Positions 9,129 through 17,611 of a stretch of 64,000 bases of DNA are shown one piece after another. The notes under the pieces are model-generated. The model searched no databases. It was not told the origin of the DNA and worked only from the letters and a program-made list of their open reading frames with translations. How positions within the stretch are numbered: position 1 is the stretch's first letter; the number at the start of each line of letters is the position of its first letter. The DNA is taken from contig CP121458.1 of the NCBI GenBank assembly GCA_029690005.1, forward strand, positions 5,537,872-5,601,871, read 5' to 3'. Both the position numbers and the translations under genes were made by a program. The DNA comes from Prescottella defluvii (GTDB taxonomy: Bacteria; Actinomycetota; Actinomycetes; Mycobacteriales; Mycobacteriaceae).

Positions 9129-9799
9129 ATGACAGTGAAGAACCACGACCAGGTGATCGACCGGCGCGAGATCGCTTCGGCCCTGCTGAAGGCGCTCGAC
9201 CGTCGCCACGAGGTCCTGGACGCCATCGTCGAGAGCAAGGATCGCGAGGCGGCCGTCGCGGCCGTGCGCGAACTCCTCGACACCACCGAGTTCTGCGCCG
9301 ACGCGGTGCTGAATCTGCGATTCGATCGGCTCACGGTCCGGGAGCGCGACCGTATCCGTACCGAACTCGAGGATCTCGACGCAACCCTCGAGTGGCTGCC
9401 CGAGCAGCGCCCGTACAGCACCGGTGTGGGAGTTCGCTTGCGCCCGTTCACCGATTCGGACGCCGACAAAGAGCTGTTCCGTGAGCGATCCGCCGAGCGC
9501 TTCGACGACTCCGGCAACCCGTGGAGCCCGGACCGCGTCGAGCAGGAGCGCCGAGACGGCCTCTTGCGGATCGACGACGAGTCGGCGGCGTGGTTCGTCG
9601 CCGAGTGCACCACCGGTGACGAGCCGCGCAGTGTCGGGCTGGTGTTCGGCGAGCTGACCGGCAACGAGGTGGACGTCGCGATCTGGGTGGCACCCGACTC
9701 CCGCAAGCAGGGGTACGGCACGGCCTCGCTCAAGCAGGCCCGCAGCGTGCTGGCCGCCTACTTCCCGGCACGACGCTGATCGTGCGCACACCCGCATAG
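9129..9799 (+). CDS. GyrA-like helical domain fused to a GNAT acetyltransferase, frameshifted at the C-terminus
   Basis: Reconstructed at 223 aa. Residues about 14-90 resemble the long helical segment of DNA gyrase subunit A (ALLKALDRRHEVLDAIVESK, then a RLTVRERDRIRTELEDLDA helix). Residues about 98-220 form a GNAT domain: VGVRLRPFTDSD, a strand with VDVAIWVAPDSR and the acetyl-CoA loop RKQGYGTASLKQA. A missing G at 9767-9768 truncates it after AAYFP; restoring it gives FPGTTLIVRTPA and a stop at 9799. It lies between the ddn-like gene and the convergent SDR operon with its own strong GAGGAGG site. Substrate unknown. Confidence 0.75.
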
Positions 9800-9816
9800 A
9801 AACGTCACGCACGAAG

Positions 9817-9847
9817 AACGCCCGTGCGCACGAGGCACACGGGCGTT
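9817..9847. terminator. Bidirectional hairpin terminator with T-run
   Basis: A 10-bp stem (AACGCCCGTG with its complement) is followed by five T residues at 9846-9850. Outer flanks also pair, extending the stem. It lies between the convergent GNAT-fusion gene and the SDR operon. Confidence 0.8.
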
Positions 9848-9863
9848 TTTCGATGCGTGTGAC

Positions 9864-10778
9864 TTAAGCGCCGTAGACCGGGGTGGGGGTCTCGGCCTTC
9901 TCGAGCAGATCGGCGACGACCGGGCCCAGCTCCTTCGGATCCCAGCGCTCACCCTTGTCCTGGGTGGGGCCGTGGCGCCAGCCCTCGGCGACGGTGATCT
10001 TGCCACCCTCGACCTCGAACACACGGCCGGTGACGTTCTTCGACTCGGCGGAGCCCAGCCACACGACCAGCGGCGAGATGTTCTCCGGCGCCATGGCGTC
10101 GAAGCCCTCCTCCGGAGCGGCCATCGCCTCGGCCATCGCGCCACCGGCGCCGACGGTCATGCGGGTGCGGGCCGCGGGGGCGATCGCGTTGACGGAGACG
10201 CCGTAGTTCTTCAGCTCGGCGGCAGCCTGGATGGTCATCTCGGCGATGCCGGCCTTGGCCGCGGCGTAGTTGCCCTGGCCGATGGAGCCCTGCAGGCCCG
10301 CGCCCGAGCTGGTGTTGATGATGCGGGCGTCCACCGGACGTCCGGCCTTGGACTCGGCGCGCCAGTAGGCGGCGGCGTGGCGCAGCGGGGCGAAGTGGCC
10401 CTTGAGGTGCACGCGGATGACCGCGTCCCACTCTTCCTCGCTCATGCCGACGAGCATGCGGTCACGCAGGAAGCCCGCGTTGTTGACCAGGATGTCCAGC
10501 CCGCCGAACGTGTCGATCGCGGTCTGGATCAGGTTCTGGGCACCCTCCCACGACGCGACATCGTCGCCGTTGACGACAGCCTCGCCACCGGCGGCCTTGA
10601 TCTCGGCGACAACCTGCTCGGCAGGGGTCTCACCGGTGGTGGAGCCGTCGCCGCCGACACCGATGTCGTTGACGACGACCTTGGCACCCTCGGCCGCGAA
10701 GGCCAGGGCGTGCGCACGACCGATTCCACGGCCGGCGCCGGTGATGATGACGACTCGGCCGTCAAGCAATCCGCTCAC
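9864..10778 (-). CDS. Short-chain dehydrogenase (Rv3548c-like)
   Basis: A 304-aa classical SDR of the MFE-2/17-beta-HSD4 dehydrogenase type. It has the cofactor motif TGAGRGIGRAHA, NNAGFLRD, the catalytic serine in NTSSGAGLQG and the YAAAK pair. The start is GTG 10778, which overlaps the TGA of the upstream SDR by four bases (GTGA), so the two are translationally coupled. Its neighbours (Rv3549c-like SDR, echA20, ipdABC) and the shared KstR2-type operator place it in steroid C/D-ring breakdown. The exact alcohol oxidised is not known. Confidence 0.85.
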   Translation of the reverse strand: MSGLLDGRVVIITGAGRGIGRAHALAFAAEGAKVVVNDIGVGGDGSTTGETPAEQVVAEIKAAGGEAVVNGDDVASWEGAQNLIQTAIDTFGGLDILVNNAGFLRDRMLVGMSEEEWDAVIRVHLKGHFAPLRHAAAYWRAESKAGRPVDARIINTSSGAGLQGSIGQGNYAAAKAGIAEMTIQAAAELKNYGVSVNAIAPAARTRMTVGAGGAMAEAMAAPEEGFDAMAPENISPLVVWLGSAESKNVTGRVFEVEGGKITVAEGWRHGPTQDKGERWDPKELGPVVADLLEKAETPTPVYGA

Positions 10779-11560
10779 TTGTTCTCCTCTGTAGTAGCCG
10801 CGGCCAGGAAGGCCGGGCGCTCGCCGCCGCCGTGGACGGTAAGTGTCGATCCGCTGACGTAGGCCGCCAGCGGTGATGCCAGGAATGTCGCACAGTTGCC
10901 GATGTCCTCGGGGCGTGCCATCCGACCCAGCGGGACGGTGGCGCCGACGGCGTCGATGCCGGCGTCGTCGCCGTAGTGCAGGTGGCTCAGCTCGGTCTGC
11001 ACGAGGCCGACGATGATCGAGTTGACCCGCACCTTGGGCGCCCATTCGACGGACAGGCTCGACGCCAGGGAGTCGATGCCGGCCTTCGCCGCGCCGTAGG
11101 CCGCGGTGCCCGGGGACGGGCGGCTGCCGCTGACGCTGGAGATCATGACGATCGATCCACCGTCCTCCTGCTTCTGCATGACCTCGTTGGCGATCTGCGA
11201 GATCAGCAGGGGCGCGAGCAGATTCAGCTCGACGATCTTGGAGTGGAACTTGGGGCTGGCGTCGGCCGCCATCGCGAACGGGGCACCGCCGGCGTTGTTG
11301 ACGACCGTGTCGAGGCGGCCGTACTTCGCGACGATTTGATCGACCATCGACTGCACCTGCTCGGCGTCGCGGACGTCGCACGCGATGAAGTCGACACCAC
11401 GACCGTCGACCTCGATGGGCTCGGCAGTGTCCTCCCTCGGGCGGCGCGCACACGTCACGACCGTCGCCCCCGCACGCAGGAACGACCGGCTGATGCCGGC
11501 ACCGATTCCGCGCACTCCGCCGGTCACCAGTACGACCTTGCCTTCGAGACCGAGATCCAC
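10775..11560 (-). CDS. Short-chain dehydrogenase (Rv3549c-like)
   Basis: A 261-aa SDR beginning at GTG 11560, chosen because GGGAGG lies 6 nt upstream and the reading starts VDLGLEGKVVLVTGGVRGIG. It shows NNAGGAPFA, the catalytic serine in ISSVSG and the YGAAK pair. It is the first gene of the two-SDR operon, divergent from echA20 across a KstR2-type operator. By synteny it is the counterpart of Rv3549c and belongs to the late (ring C/D) part of the pathway; its substrate is not established here. Confidence 0.85.
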   Translation of the reverse strand: MDLGLEGKVVLVTGGVRGIGAGISRSFLRAGATVVTCARRPREDTAEPIEVDGRGVDFIACDVRDAEQVQSMVDQIVAKYGRLDTVVNNAGGAPFAMAADASPKFHSKIVELNLLAPLLISQIANEVMQKQEDGGSIVMISSVSGSRPSPGTAAYGAAKAGIDSLASSLSVEWAPKVRVNSIIVGLVQTELSHLHYGDDAGIDAVGATVPLGRMARPEDIGNCATFLASPLAAYVSGSTLTVHGGGERPAFLAAATTEENK

Positions 11561-11612
11561 CTTGTTCCTCCCTGAAGCGGCACGGGCCATTCGCACCCGT
11601 CTGTGATAACTT

Positions 11613-11630
11613 ACCAAGCAATCGCTTGGT
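11613..11630. promoter_or_regulatory. KstR2-type operator between divergent SDR and echA20 operons
   Basis: An 18-bp inverted repeat, ACCAAGC-AATC-GCTTGGT. It contains the CAAG/CTTG half-sites of the KstR2 pattern (AnCAAGnnCTTGnT) in a wider arrangement. It lies 27 nt before the echA20 ATG. Confidence 0.75.
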
Positions 11631-11657
11631 TCGGTCAATAGACGTAAGGAACATGCC

Positions 11658-12443
11658 ATGGGCATCACTTCGACCTCGGACGGTGCCGGGATCACCACGG
11701 TCACCGTCGACTACCCGCCGGTGAACGCCATTCCCTCCAAGGGCTGGTTCGAATTGGCCGACGCCATCCTGGCGGCGGGCAAGGATCCCGAGACCCACGT
11801 GGTGATCCTGCGCGCCGAGGGACGCGGCTTCAACGCCGGCGTCGACATCAAGGAAATGCAGGCCACCGAGGGTCACGGCGCCCTGATCGACGCCAACCGC
11901 GGCTGCGCGGCGGCGTTCTCCGCGGTCTACGACTGCGAGGTCCCCGTCGTGGTCGCCGTCAACGGCTTCTGCGTCGGCGGCGGCATCGGCCTGGTCGGCA
12001 ACGCGGACGTCATCGTCGCGTCCGACGACGCCATCTTCGGCCTGCCCGAGGTGGACCGCGGCGCCCTGGGCGCGGCCACACACCTCGCGCGCCTGGTCCC
12101 GCAGCACATGATGCGCACGCTGTACTACACGGCCAAGAACGTCGACGCCCAGACGCTCAAGCACTTCGGTTCCGTGTACGACGTGGTCCCGCGCGCCGAG
12201 CTCGACGCCTGCGCACTGAAGATCGCCGGCGAGATCGCGGCCAAGGACACCCGGGTCATCCGCCGTGCCAAGGAAGCCATCAACCGCATCGACGTGATGG
12301 ACGTGCACACCAGCTACCGGATCGAGCAGGGCTTCACGTTCGAGCTCAACCTCGCCGGCGTCGCCGACGAGCACCGCGACGAGTTCGTCGCCACCGGCAA
12401 GCCGAAGTCGAACACCACCGCACCCAAGGGAGACAGCAAGTAA
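11658..12443 (+). CDS. echA20: EchA20, ring-cleaving crotonase-family hydrolase
   Basis: A 261-aa crotonase-fold protein, intact. It shows VDYPPVNAIPSKG at the N-terminus, the oxyanion segment EGRGFNAGVDIKEMQ and the VNGFCVGGGIGLVGNADVI core. In M. tuberculosis EchA20 hydrolytically opens the last-but-one steroid ring (HIEC-CoA to COCHEA-CoA), feeding IpdAB. It heads the echA20-ipdA-ipdB-ipdC operon; its TAA overlaps the ipdA ATG by one base. The KstR2-type box upstream predicts induction by HIP-CoA. Confidence 0.9.
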   Translation: MGITSTSDGAGITTVTVDYPPVNAIPSKGWFELADAILAAGKDPETHVVILRAEGRGFNAGVDIKEMQATEGHGALIDANRGCAAAFSAVYDCEVPVVVAVNGFCVGGGIGLVGNADVIVASDDAIFGLPEVDRGALGAATHLARLVPQHMMRTLYYTAKNVDAQTLKHFGSVYDVVPRAELDACALKIAGEIAAKDTRVIRRAKEAINRIDVMDVHTSYRIEQGFTFELNLAGVADEHRDEFVATGKPKSNTTAPKGDSK

Positions 12444-13333
12444 TGGCTGAGAAGCGCGAAAAGCGCCGCTCACTGGATGAGGCAGTCGCCGGTATCCAGA
12501 GCGGGATGACCATCGGCATCGGCGGCTGGGGCTCGCGGCGCAAGCCCATGGCTCTCGTGCGCGCGCTGCTGCGCAGCGACGTCAAGGACCTGACCGTCGT
12601 CGGGTACCTCGGCCCGGACCTCGGCCTGCTGATCTCCGCAGGCAAGGTCAAGCGCGCCTACTACGGCTTCGTGTCCCTGGACTCGGCGCCGTTCTACGAC
12701 CCCTGGTTCGCGCAGGCCCGCGTCGCCGGGACCATCGAGTCCCGCGAGATGGACGAGGGCATGGTCAAGGCCGGCCTGCAGGCTGCCGCCGCGCGCCTGC
12801 CGTTCATGCCGATCCGCGCCGGCCTCGGTTCGGATGCGCAGACCGTCTGGGGCGACGAGCTCAAGACCGTCGCGTCGCCGTACCCGGACGCCGACGGCCG
12901 CACCGAGACCCTCATCGCGATGCCCGCGCTGAACCTCGATGCCGCCCTGGTCCACCTGGACCTGGCCGACGAGCGCGGCAACGCCGCCTACACCGGCGTC
13001 GACCCGTACTTCGACGACCTGTTCTGCCTCGCGGCCGAGCAGCGCATCCTCAGCGTCGACAAGATCGTCTCGACCGAGGAACTCGTCAAGTCCGTCCCGA
13101 ATCAGGCCCTGATCCTGAACCGCTCGATGGTCGACACCGTCACCGAGGCCCCGAACGGCGCCCACTTCACCTTCGCCGGCGGCTACAAGCGCGACGAGAA
13201 GTTCCAGCGCCACTACGCCGAGTCCGCCAAGACGCCCGAGGCATGGCAGGCCTTCGCCGACACCTACCTGTCCGGCAGCGAGGACGACTACCAGGCCGCC
13301 GTGCGCAAGTTCGCAGAGGAGCAGAAGTCATGA
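12443..13333 (+). CDS. ipdA: IpdA, alpha subunit of the COCHEA-CoA hydrolase
   Basis: A 296-aa protein of the CoA-transferase family I fold, intact. It begins with SLDEAVAGIQSGMTIGIGGW, the glycine-rich segment typical of the alpha subunit, and ends in an acidic and lysine-rich tail. IpdAB resembles CoA transferases but acts as a hydrolase that opens the last carbocyclic ring of steroids. It overlaps echA20 by one base and ipdB by four (ATGA), indicating coupled translation of the heteromer. Confidence 0.9.
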   Translation: MAEKREKRRSLDEAVAGIQSGMTIGIGGWGSRRKPMALVRALLRSDVKDLTVVGYLGPDLGLLISAGKVKRAYYGFVSLDSAPFYDPWFAQARVAGTIESREMDEGMVKAGLQAAAARLPFMPIRAGLGSDAQTVWGDELKTVASPYPDADGRTETLIAMPALNLDAALVHLDLADERGNAAYTGVDPYFDDLFCLAAEQRILSVDKIVSTEELVKSVPNQALILNRSMVDTVTEAPNGAHFTFAGGYKRDEKFQRHYAESAKTPEAWQAFADTYLSGSEDDYQAAVRKFAEEQKS

Positions 13334-14078
13334 CCGAGGTAACCCGCGCAGAGTACTGCGCCGTCGCTTGCGCCGAGCTGTTCGCCGACGCCGGCGAGAT
13401 CTTCGCCTCCCCATGGCGACGCTGCCGCTGATCGGCGCGCGCCTGGCCAAGCTCACCACCGAGCCTGACCTGATCATCACCGACGGCGAGGCCCTGATCC
13501 TGGCCGAGGCCCCGGCCATCGGTGCCAGCGCGCCGATCGAGGGCTACATCCCGTTCTCCAAGGTGTTCGACGTGGTCGCCTCCGGCCGACGCCACGTGGT
13601 GATGGGCGCGAACCAGATCGACAAGTTCGGTAACCAGAATCTCTCGGCGTTCGGCCCGCTGGACAGGCCGACCCGCCAAATGTTCGGCCTGCGCGGCGCT
13701 CCCGGCAACACCATCAACCACGCCACCAGCTACTGGGTGGGCAAGCACTCCTCGCGCGTGTTCGCGGAGAAGGTCGATGTGGTGTGCGGTGTCGGCTACG
13801 ACAAGGTCGACCCGGAGAACCCGGCGTTCCGCTTCCTGAAGAACCACCAGGTGGTCACCAACCTGGGTGTCTTCGACTTCCAGGGCCCCGGTCAGACGAT
13901 GCGCGCTGTCACCCTGCACCCCGGTGTCACGGCCGAGGACGTCAAGGCCAACACCTCCTTCGAGATCGCCGGCCTGGACTCGGCGGGCATCACCCGTGAG
14001 CCCACCGCCGAGGAGCTGCGCCTGATCCGCGAGGTCATCGACCCGAAGAACCTGCGTGACCGTGAGGTCTCGCTGTGA
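13330..14078 (+). CDS. ipdB: IpdB, beta subunit of the COCHEA-CoA hydrolase, frameshifted
   Basis: Reconstructed at 249 aa. It begins MTEVTRAEYCAVACAELFAD and continues with the family I CoA-transferase beta-subunit fold (LIITDGEALILAEAP, then VVMGANQIDKFGNQN). The frame breaks at the C-run 13409-13412; one added C gives FASPMATLPLIGARL. The ATG overlaps the ipdA stop (ATGA), and the stop overlaps the ipdC GTG (GTGA). In Rhodococcus equi and M. tuberculosis, ipdAB mutants are attenuated and accumulate ring D intermediates. Confidence 0.9.
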
Positions 14079-15139
14079 GCCAGGTGCTGAAGACGCCGTT
14101 CACCGAGCTGGTGGGCGTCGAGCATCCGATCGTGCAGACGGGCATGGGCTGGGTTTCCGGCCCACGCCTGACCGCGGCCACCGCCAACGCGGGCGGCCTC
14201 GGCATCCTCGCCTCGGCGACGATGACGTACGAGGAGCTCGAGGCGGCGGTCGCCAAGACCAAGCAGCTGACGGACAAGCCGTTCGGCGTCAACATGCGCG
14301 CCGACGCGTCGGATGCCTCGAAGCGGTGCGACCTGCTGATCCGCGAGGGCGTCAAGGTCGCTTCGTTCGCGCTGGCGCCCAAGAAGGACCTGATCGCCAA
14401 GCTCAAGGACAACGGGATCGTCGTGATCCCGTCGATCGGTGCCGCCAAGCACGCCGTGAAGGTGGCCTCGTGGGGCGCCGACGCGGTGATCGTGCAGGGC
14501 GGTGAGGGCGGTGGCCACACCGGCGGTGTCGCGACCACTCTGTTGCTGCCGTCCGTGCTCGACGCGGTCGACATCCCGGTCGTCGCCGGCGGCGGCTTCT
14601 TCGACGGTCGCGGCCTGGCCGCGGCGCTGTCGTACGGTGCGGCGGGTGTCGCTATGGGCACCCGCTTCCTGCTCACGAGCGATTCGGCGGTGCCGGACTC
14701 GGTCAAGCAGGAGTACCTCAAGCGCAGCCTGACGGACACCACGGTGTCCGTGAAGGTGGACGGCATGCCGCACCGCGTGCTCAACACCGACTTGGTGAAT
14801 GCACTCGAGAAGTCCAGCTATGCAAAGGGACTCGTCGCTGCCACCAAGAACGCCATGAAGTTCAAGGCGATGACGGGCATGAAGTGGTCCACCCTCGCCA
14901 AGGACGGGCTCGCCATGAAGAAGGCGGGCGACCGCACGTGGCAGCAGATCATCATGGCCGCCAACACCCCGATGCTGCTCAAGGCCGGCCTGGTCGAGGG
15001 CAACACCGAGGCCGGTGTGCTCGCGTCCGGTCAGGTGGTCGGCATGATCGACGACCTGCCGAGCTGCAAGGAACTGATCGATCGGATCATGGCCGAGGCC
15101 GTGACGCGCATCGACGCGCTTGGAGACCTGAAGGCCTGA
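14075..15139 (+). CDS. ipdC: IpdC, nitronate-monooxygenase-family flavoprotein
   Basis: A 354-aa FMN-dependent TIM-barrel protein of the 2-nitropropane dioxygenase family, intact. Visible motifs are PIVQTGMGWVSGPRL, VQGGEGGGHTGGV (with the family's active-site histidine region) and VVAGGGFFDGRGLAAALSYGA. IpdC reduces or desaturates a CoA-linked ring intermediate in HIP degradation. It starts at a GTG overlapping the ipdB stop by four bases and is the last gene of the operon. Confidence 0.9.
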   Translation: MSQVLKTPFTELVGVEHPIVQTGMGWVSGPRLTAATANAGGLGILASATMTYEELEAAVAKTKQLTDKPFGVNMRADASDASKRCDLLIREGVKVASFALAPKKDLIAKLKDNGIVVIPSIGAAKHAVKVASWGADAVIVQGGEGGGHTGGVATTLLLPSVLDAVDIPVVAGGGFFDGRGLAAALSYGAAGVAMGTRFLLTSDSAVPDSVKQEYLKRSLTDTTVSVKVDGMPHRVLNTDLVNALEKSSYAKGLVAATKNAMKFKAMTGMKWSTLAKDGLAMKKAGDRTWQQIIMAANTPMLLKAGLVEGNTEAGVLASGQVVGMIDDLPSCKELIDRIMAEAVTRIDALGDLKA

Positions 15140-15159
15140 CCGGTCCGGGTTTTCGTCCG

Positions 15160-15200
15160 AAGGGGCCCTGCACGCGCCACCCGCGCGTGCAGGGCCCCTT
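15160..15200. terminator. Bidirectional hairpin terminator
   Basis: A perfect 17-bp stem (15160-15176 with 15184-15200) and 7-nt loop between the convergent ipdC and the large LuxR gene. Confidence 0.85.
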
Positions 15201-15224
15201 CGCTCGTGAGGGGTCGGACGCGCC

Positions 15225-17534
15225 TCAGGTGTCCTCGTCGCGCCGGATGACCCAGGTGACGATCTGGGTGCGCGAGGTGAAGCCGAGCTTCTCGCGGATG
15301 TGCTCGACGTGCCCCTCGACCGTCCGCTGGGAGATCACCAGTCGCTCGGCGATCGCCTTGTTGGTCATGCCGGTCGCGACCAGTTCGGCGATCTCCGTCT
15401 CTCGCGGCGTCAGCGCGCCGGCACCGTCGGGCGCGGACGCCGGGGATTCCTCGCACGGCCGTTCCCCGAGTGCGCGCGCAGTCACCTCGTCCAGCTCGAG
15501 GCTCCGCCCGTGCTCGAAGGCGGCGTCGAACCCTCTGTCTCCGAGGGCGTTACGTGCACTTCTGATGCAGGCATCGTGAATGACGACCAGGCTCCCGAAG
15601 GTCGCCATCGGGCTTCCGATCGCGGTGAACTGTGCGTCCGCCGCTCCCATCAGAACCGCCGCGAGGTCCGGGTCTCGGTCGACGGACGCCCAGGCAAGTT
15701 CCTCGAAGCACCACGCGCAGCCGAACAGATTGCCCAGCTTGCGGAGCAAGCGGAGGGCGTCCTCGAGCAGCGCGATGCCCCTGTCGTGAATTCCCCGACG
15801 CCACAACGCGGAACCGTAGTCCGACAACGCCAGGGCACGCCACATGATCTCGCCGCGAGGCCCCGCGAGCGCCAGCTGCTCTTCGTAAACGGTCGATGCG
15901 CGCTCGAGGTCTCCGTCTGTGTACAGGGCGCACCCCAACCAGTACAGCGCCGGGACCAACCGGACGAGGTCGCCGACGGCCCGGTACCTCGCGATCGCGT
16001 TCTCGAGGTGTGCGCATCCACGTTCGATATCGCCCTCCGCTACCGCGGCGAAGCCGAGTGCGTACTCCGCCAACGCACTCGCGTCGGCGTCTGACAGTTC
16101 GTGGGCCAGACCAAGGGACTGCTCGGCGAGCGCTGTCGCCGCCGGGATATCTCGCTGCAGGGAGGCCAGCAGGCTACCCGCCACGATCGCCTCGACTCGG
16201 ACGGCTGGCGATGCGCAGTCCCCCTCCAAGGCACGGTCCAGCCAGTACCGCCCTTCGCTCAGCCTGCCTCGCAGCAGCAGATAGTCGTGCAGGGCAGTCG
16301 CGATGAGCAGCGCGCCGTCGCCTGATCCTGGCGCCGTCAGGCTGAACTCGAACGCGTCCCACAGATTCGGCTGCTCACGATCCAACCTGCCCGTCCACTC
16401 GGCCTGACGGGGGCCGATCCAGTCGGATCGCGCGCGCAGCACGAGATCCTCGTACCAGTCCCTGTGTCGGCGTTGCAGATCCGTGCGTTCGTCGGGATCG
16501 TCGAGCTGGTCCCAGCCGTAGTCGCGGAGTGTCTCCAACATCCGATACCGCACGGTCGTGTCGACCTCTTCGCGGATCAGGATGGACTTGTCGACGAGCG
16601 ATGTCACCAGGTCCAGCAGGTCCTCGTGGGCCGACTCGCCGGCGAGGACACTCTCGATCGCGTCCAGTTCGAAGCTGCCCGCGAACACCGTCAGGCGTGC
16701 CCACAACCACCGTTCCTGCGGTGTGCAGAGGTCGTAACTCCAATCGATGCTGTACCGCAGCGTCTGCTGCCGGCTCGGCGCGTTCCGCCGGCCCCGGGTG
16801 AGCAGCTGGAAACGGTCGTCCAACCGCCGCAGGATCTCGTCGACCGACATCGCGCGCAGCCGGGCCGCAGCCAGTTCGATCGGCAGGGGCAGGCCCTCCA
16901 ATCGTCGGCAGATCCGTTCCACCGCGGCGCGATTCTCCTCGGTGATCCGAAAGTCCGGTCGCGCGCCCTGGGCACGCTGCTCGAACAGCGCAACCGCGTC
17001 GCCGTCCGAAGTCTCGGTCGGGGACGACGTGGATCCGAGATGGTCGGGCACCGCCAGCGGCGGAACCCGAGTCACGATCTCTCCGGGAACGCCGAGCGGT
17101 TCACGACTCGTGGCCAGCACGGTCAGCCCCGGGCAGTGGCGGAGCAGGTCCGCCGTCAGGTCCGCGACGGCCGCCACGAGATGCTCACAGTTGTCCAGCA
17201 CCAACAGAACTCGGCCCTCGCTCAGGTGGTCGATCAGGATTGCACGCGGTGCACGGGTCGACCGGTCTTGAATACCGAGGGCGCTGATCACCGTCTGCTC
17301 GAGAAGCGCCGGATCGGGGAGTTCACCCAGTTCGACGAACCAAGCCCCGTCGGCGAAGACCCTGCGCGAATCCTCGGCGACGCGGAGCGCGAGGCGCGTC
17401 TTGCCGACACCGCCGAGACCGGTGAGCGTCACCAGGCGCGATTCCGCGACGAGGTGTCGCACCTCTGAAACCTCTGACCGTCGACCGACGAAACTGGTCA
17501 GTTCGAACGGCAGGTTTCCCACCTTGACCGTCAT
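15225..17534 (-). CDS. Large LuxR-family regulator with NB-ARC-type ATPase domain
   Basis: A 769-aa protein with intact frame. The N-terminus has a P-loop (LVTLTGLGGVGKTRLALRV, about residues 33-51) and Walker B (RVLLVLDNCEHL). A winged-helix segment follows, then TPR-like helical repeats in residues about 370-680. The C-terminus (about 705-765) is a LuxR helix-turn-helix: LTPRETEIAELVATGMTNKA then TVEGHVEHIREKL. Such proteins resemble LAL/AfsR-type activators that sense ligands or partners through the repeats. It is not part of the known sterol gene set. It is co-directional with the ParA-like cassette (77-nt gap), so the two may be functionally tied. Confidence 0.85.
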   Translation of the reverse strand: MTVKVGNLPFELTSFVGRRSEVSEVRHLVAESRLVTLTGLGGVGKTRLALRVAEDSRRVFADGAWFVELGELPDPALLEQTVISALGIQDRSTRAPRAILIDHLSEGRVLLVLDNCEHLVAAVADLTADLLRHCPGLTVLATSREPLGVPGEIVTRVPPLAVPDHLGSTSSPTETSDGDAVALFEQRAQGARPDFRITEENRAAVERICRRLEGLPLPIELAAARLRAMSVDEILRRLDDRFQLLTRGRRNAPSRQQTLRYSIDWSYDLCTPQERWLWARLTVFAGSFELDAIESVLAGESAHEDLLDLVTSLVDKSILIREEVDTTVRYRMLETLRDYGWDQLDDPDERTDLQRRHRDWYEDLVLRARSDWIGPRQAEWTGRLDREQPNLWDAFEFSLTAPGSGDGALLIATALHDYLLLRGRLSEGRYWLDRALEGDCASPAVRVEAIVAGSLLASLQRDIPAATALAEQSLGLAHELSDADASALAEYALGFAAVAEGDIERGCAHLENAIARYRAVGDLVRLVPALYWLGCALYTDGDLERASTVYEEQLALAGPRGEIMWRALALSDYGSALWRRGIHDRGIALLEDALRLLRKLGNLFGCAWCFEELAWASVDRDPDLAAVLMGAADAQFTAIGSPMATFGSLVVIHDACIRSARNALGDRGFDAAFEHGRSLELDEVTARALGERPCEESPASAPDGAGALTPRETEIAELVATGMTNKAIAERLVISQRTVEGHVEHIREKLGFTSRTQIVTWVIRRDEDT

Positions 17535-17573
17535 GCCAGACCGCCGAACTGTCGCCTGCCAGCGACTCTGTAC

Positions 17574-17602
17574 CCGGGCGAGTCTACGCTCTCGCCGCCC
17601 GG
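17574..17602 (-). terminator. Weak hairpin between the ParA-like and LuxR genes
   Basis: CCGGGCGAG (from 17574) can pair with a downstream CTC...GCCCGG with an internal bulge. It is imperfect and may only attenuate transcription. Confidence 0.3.
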
Positions 17603-17611
17603 TCAGACGGC

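Noticed and set aside
9864..12473. A single 869-codon minus-strand frame spanning both SDRs and echA20
   Set aside because: It is a chance fusion of one real SDR frame with antisense of echA20 and an out-of-frame part of the other SDR. The real start is GTG 10778 with a GTGA overlap.
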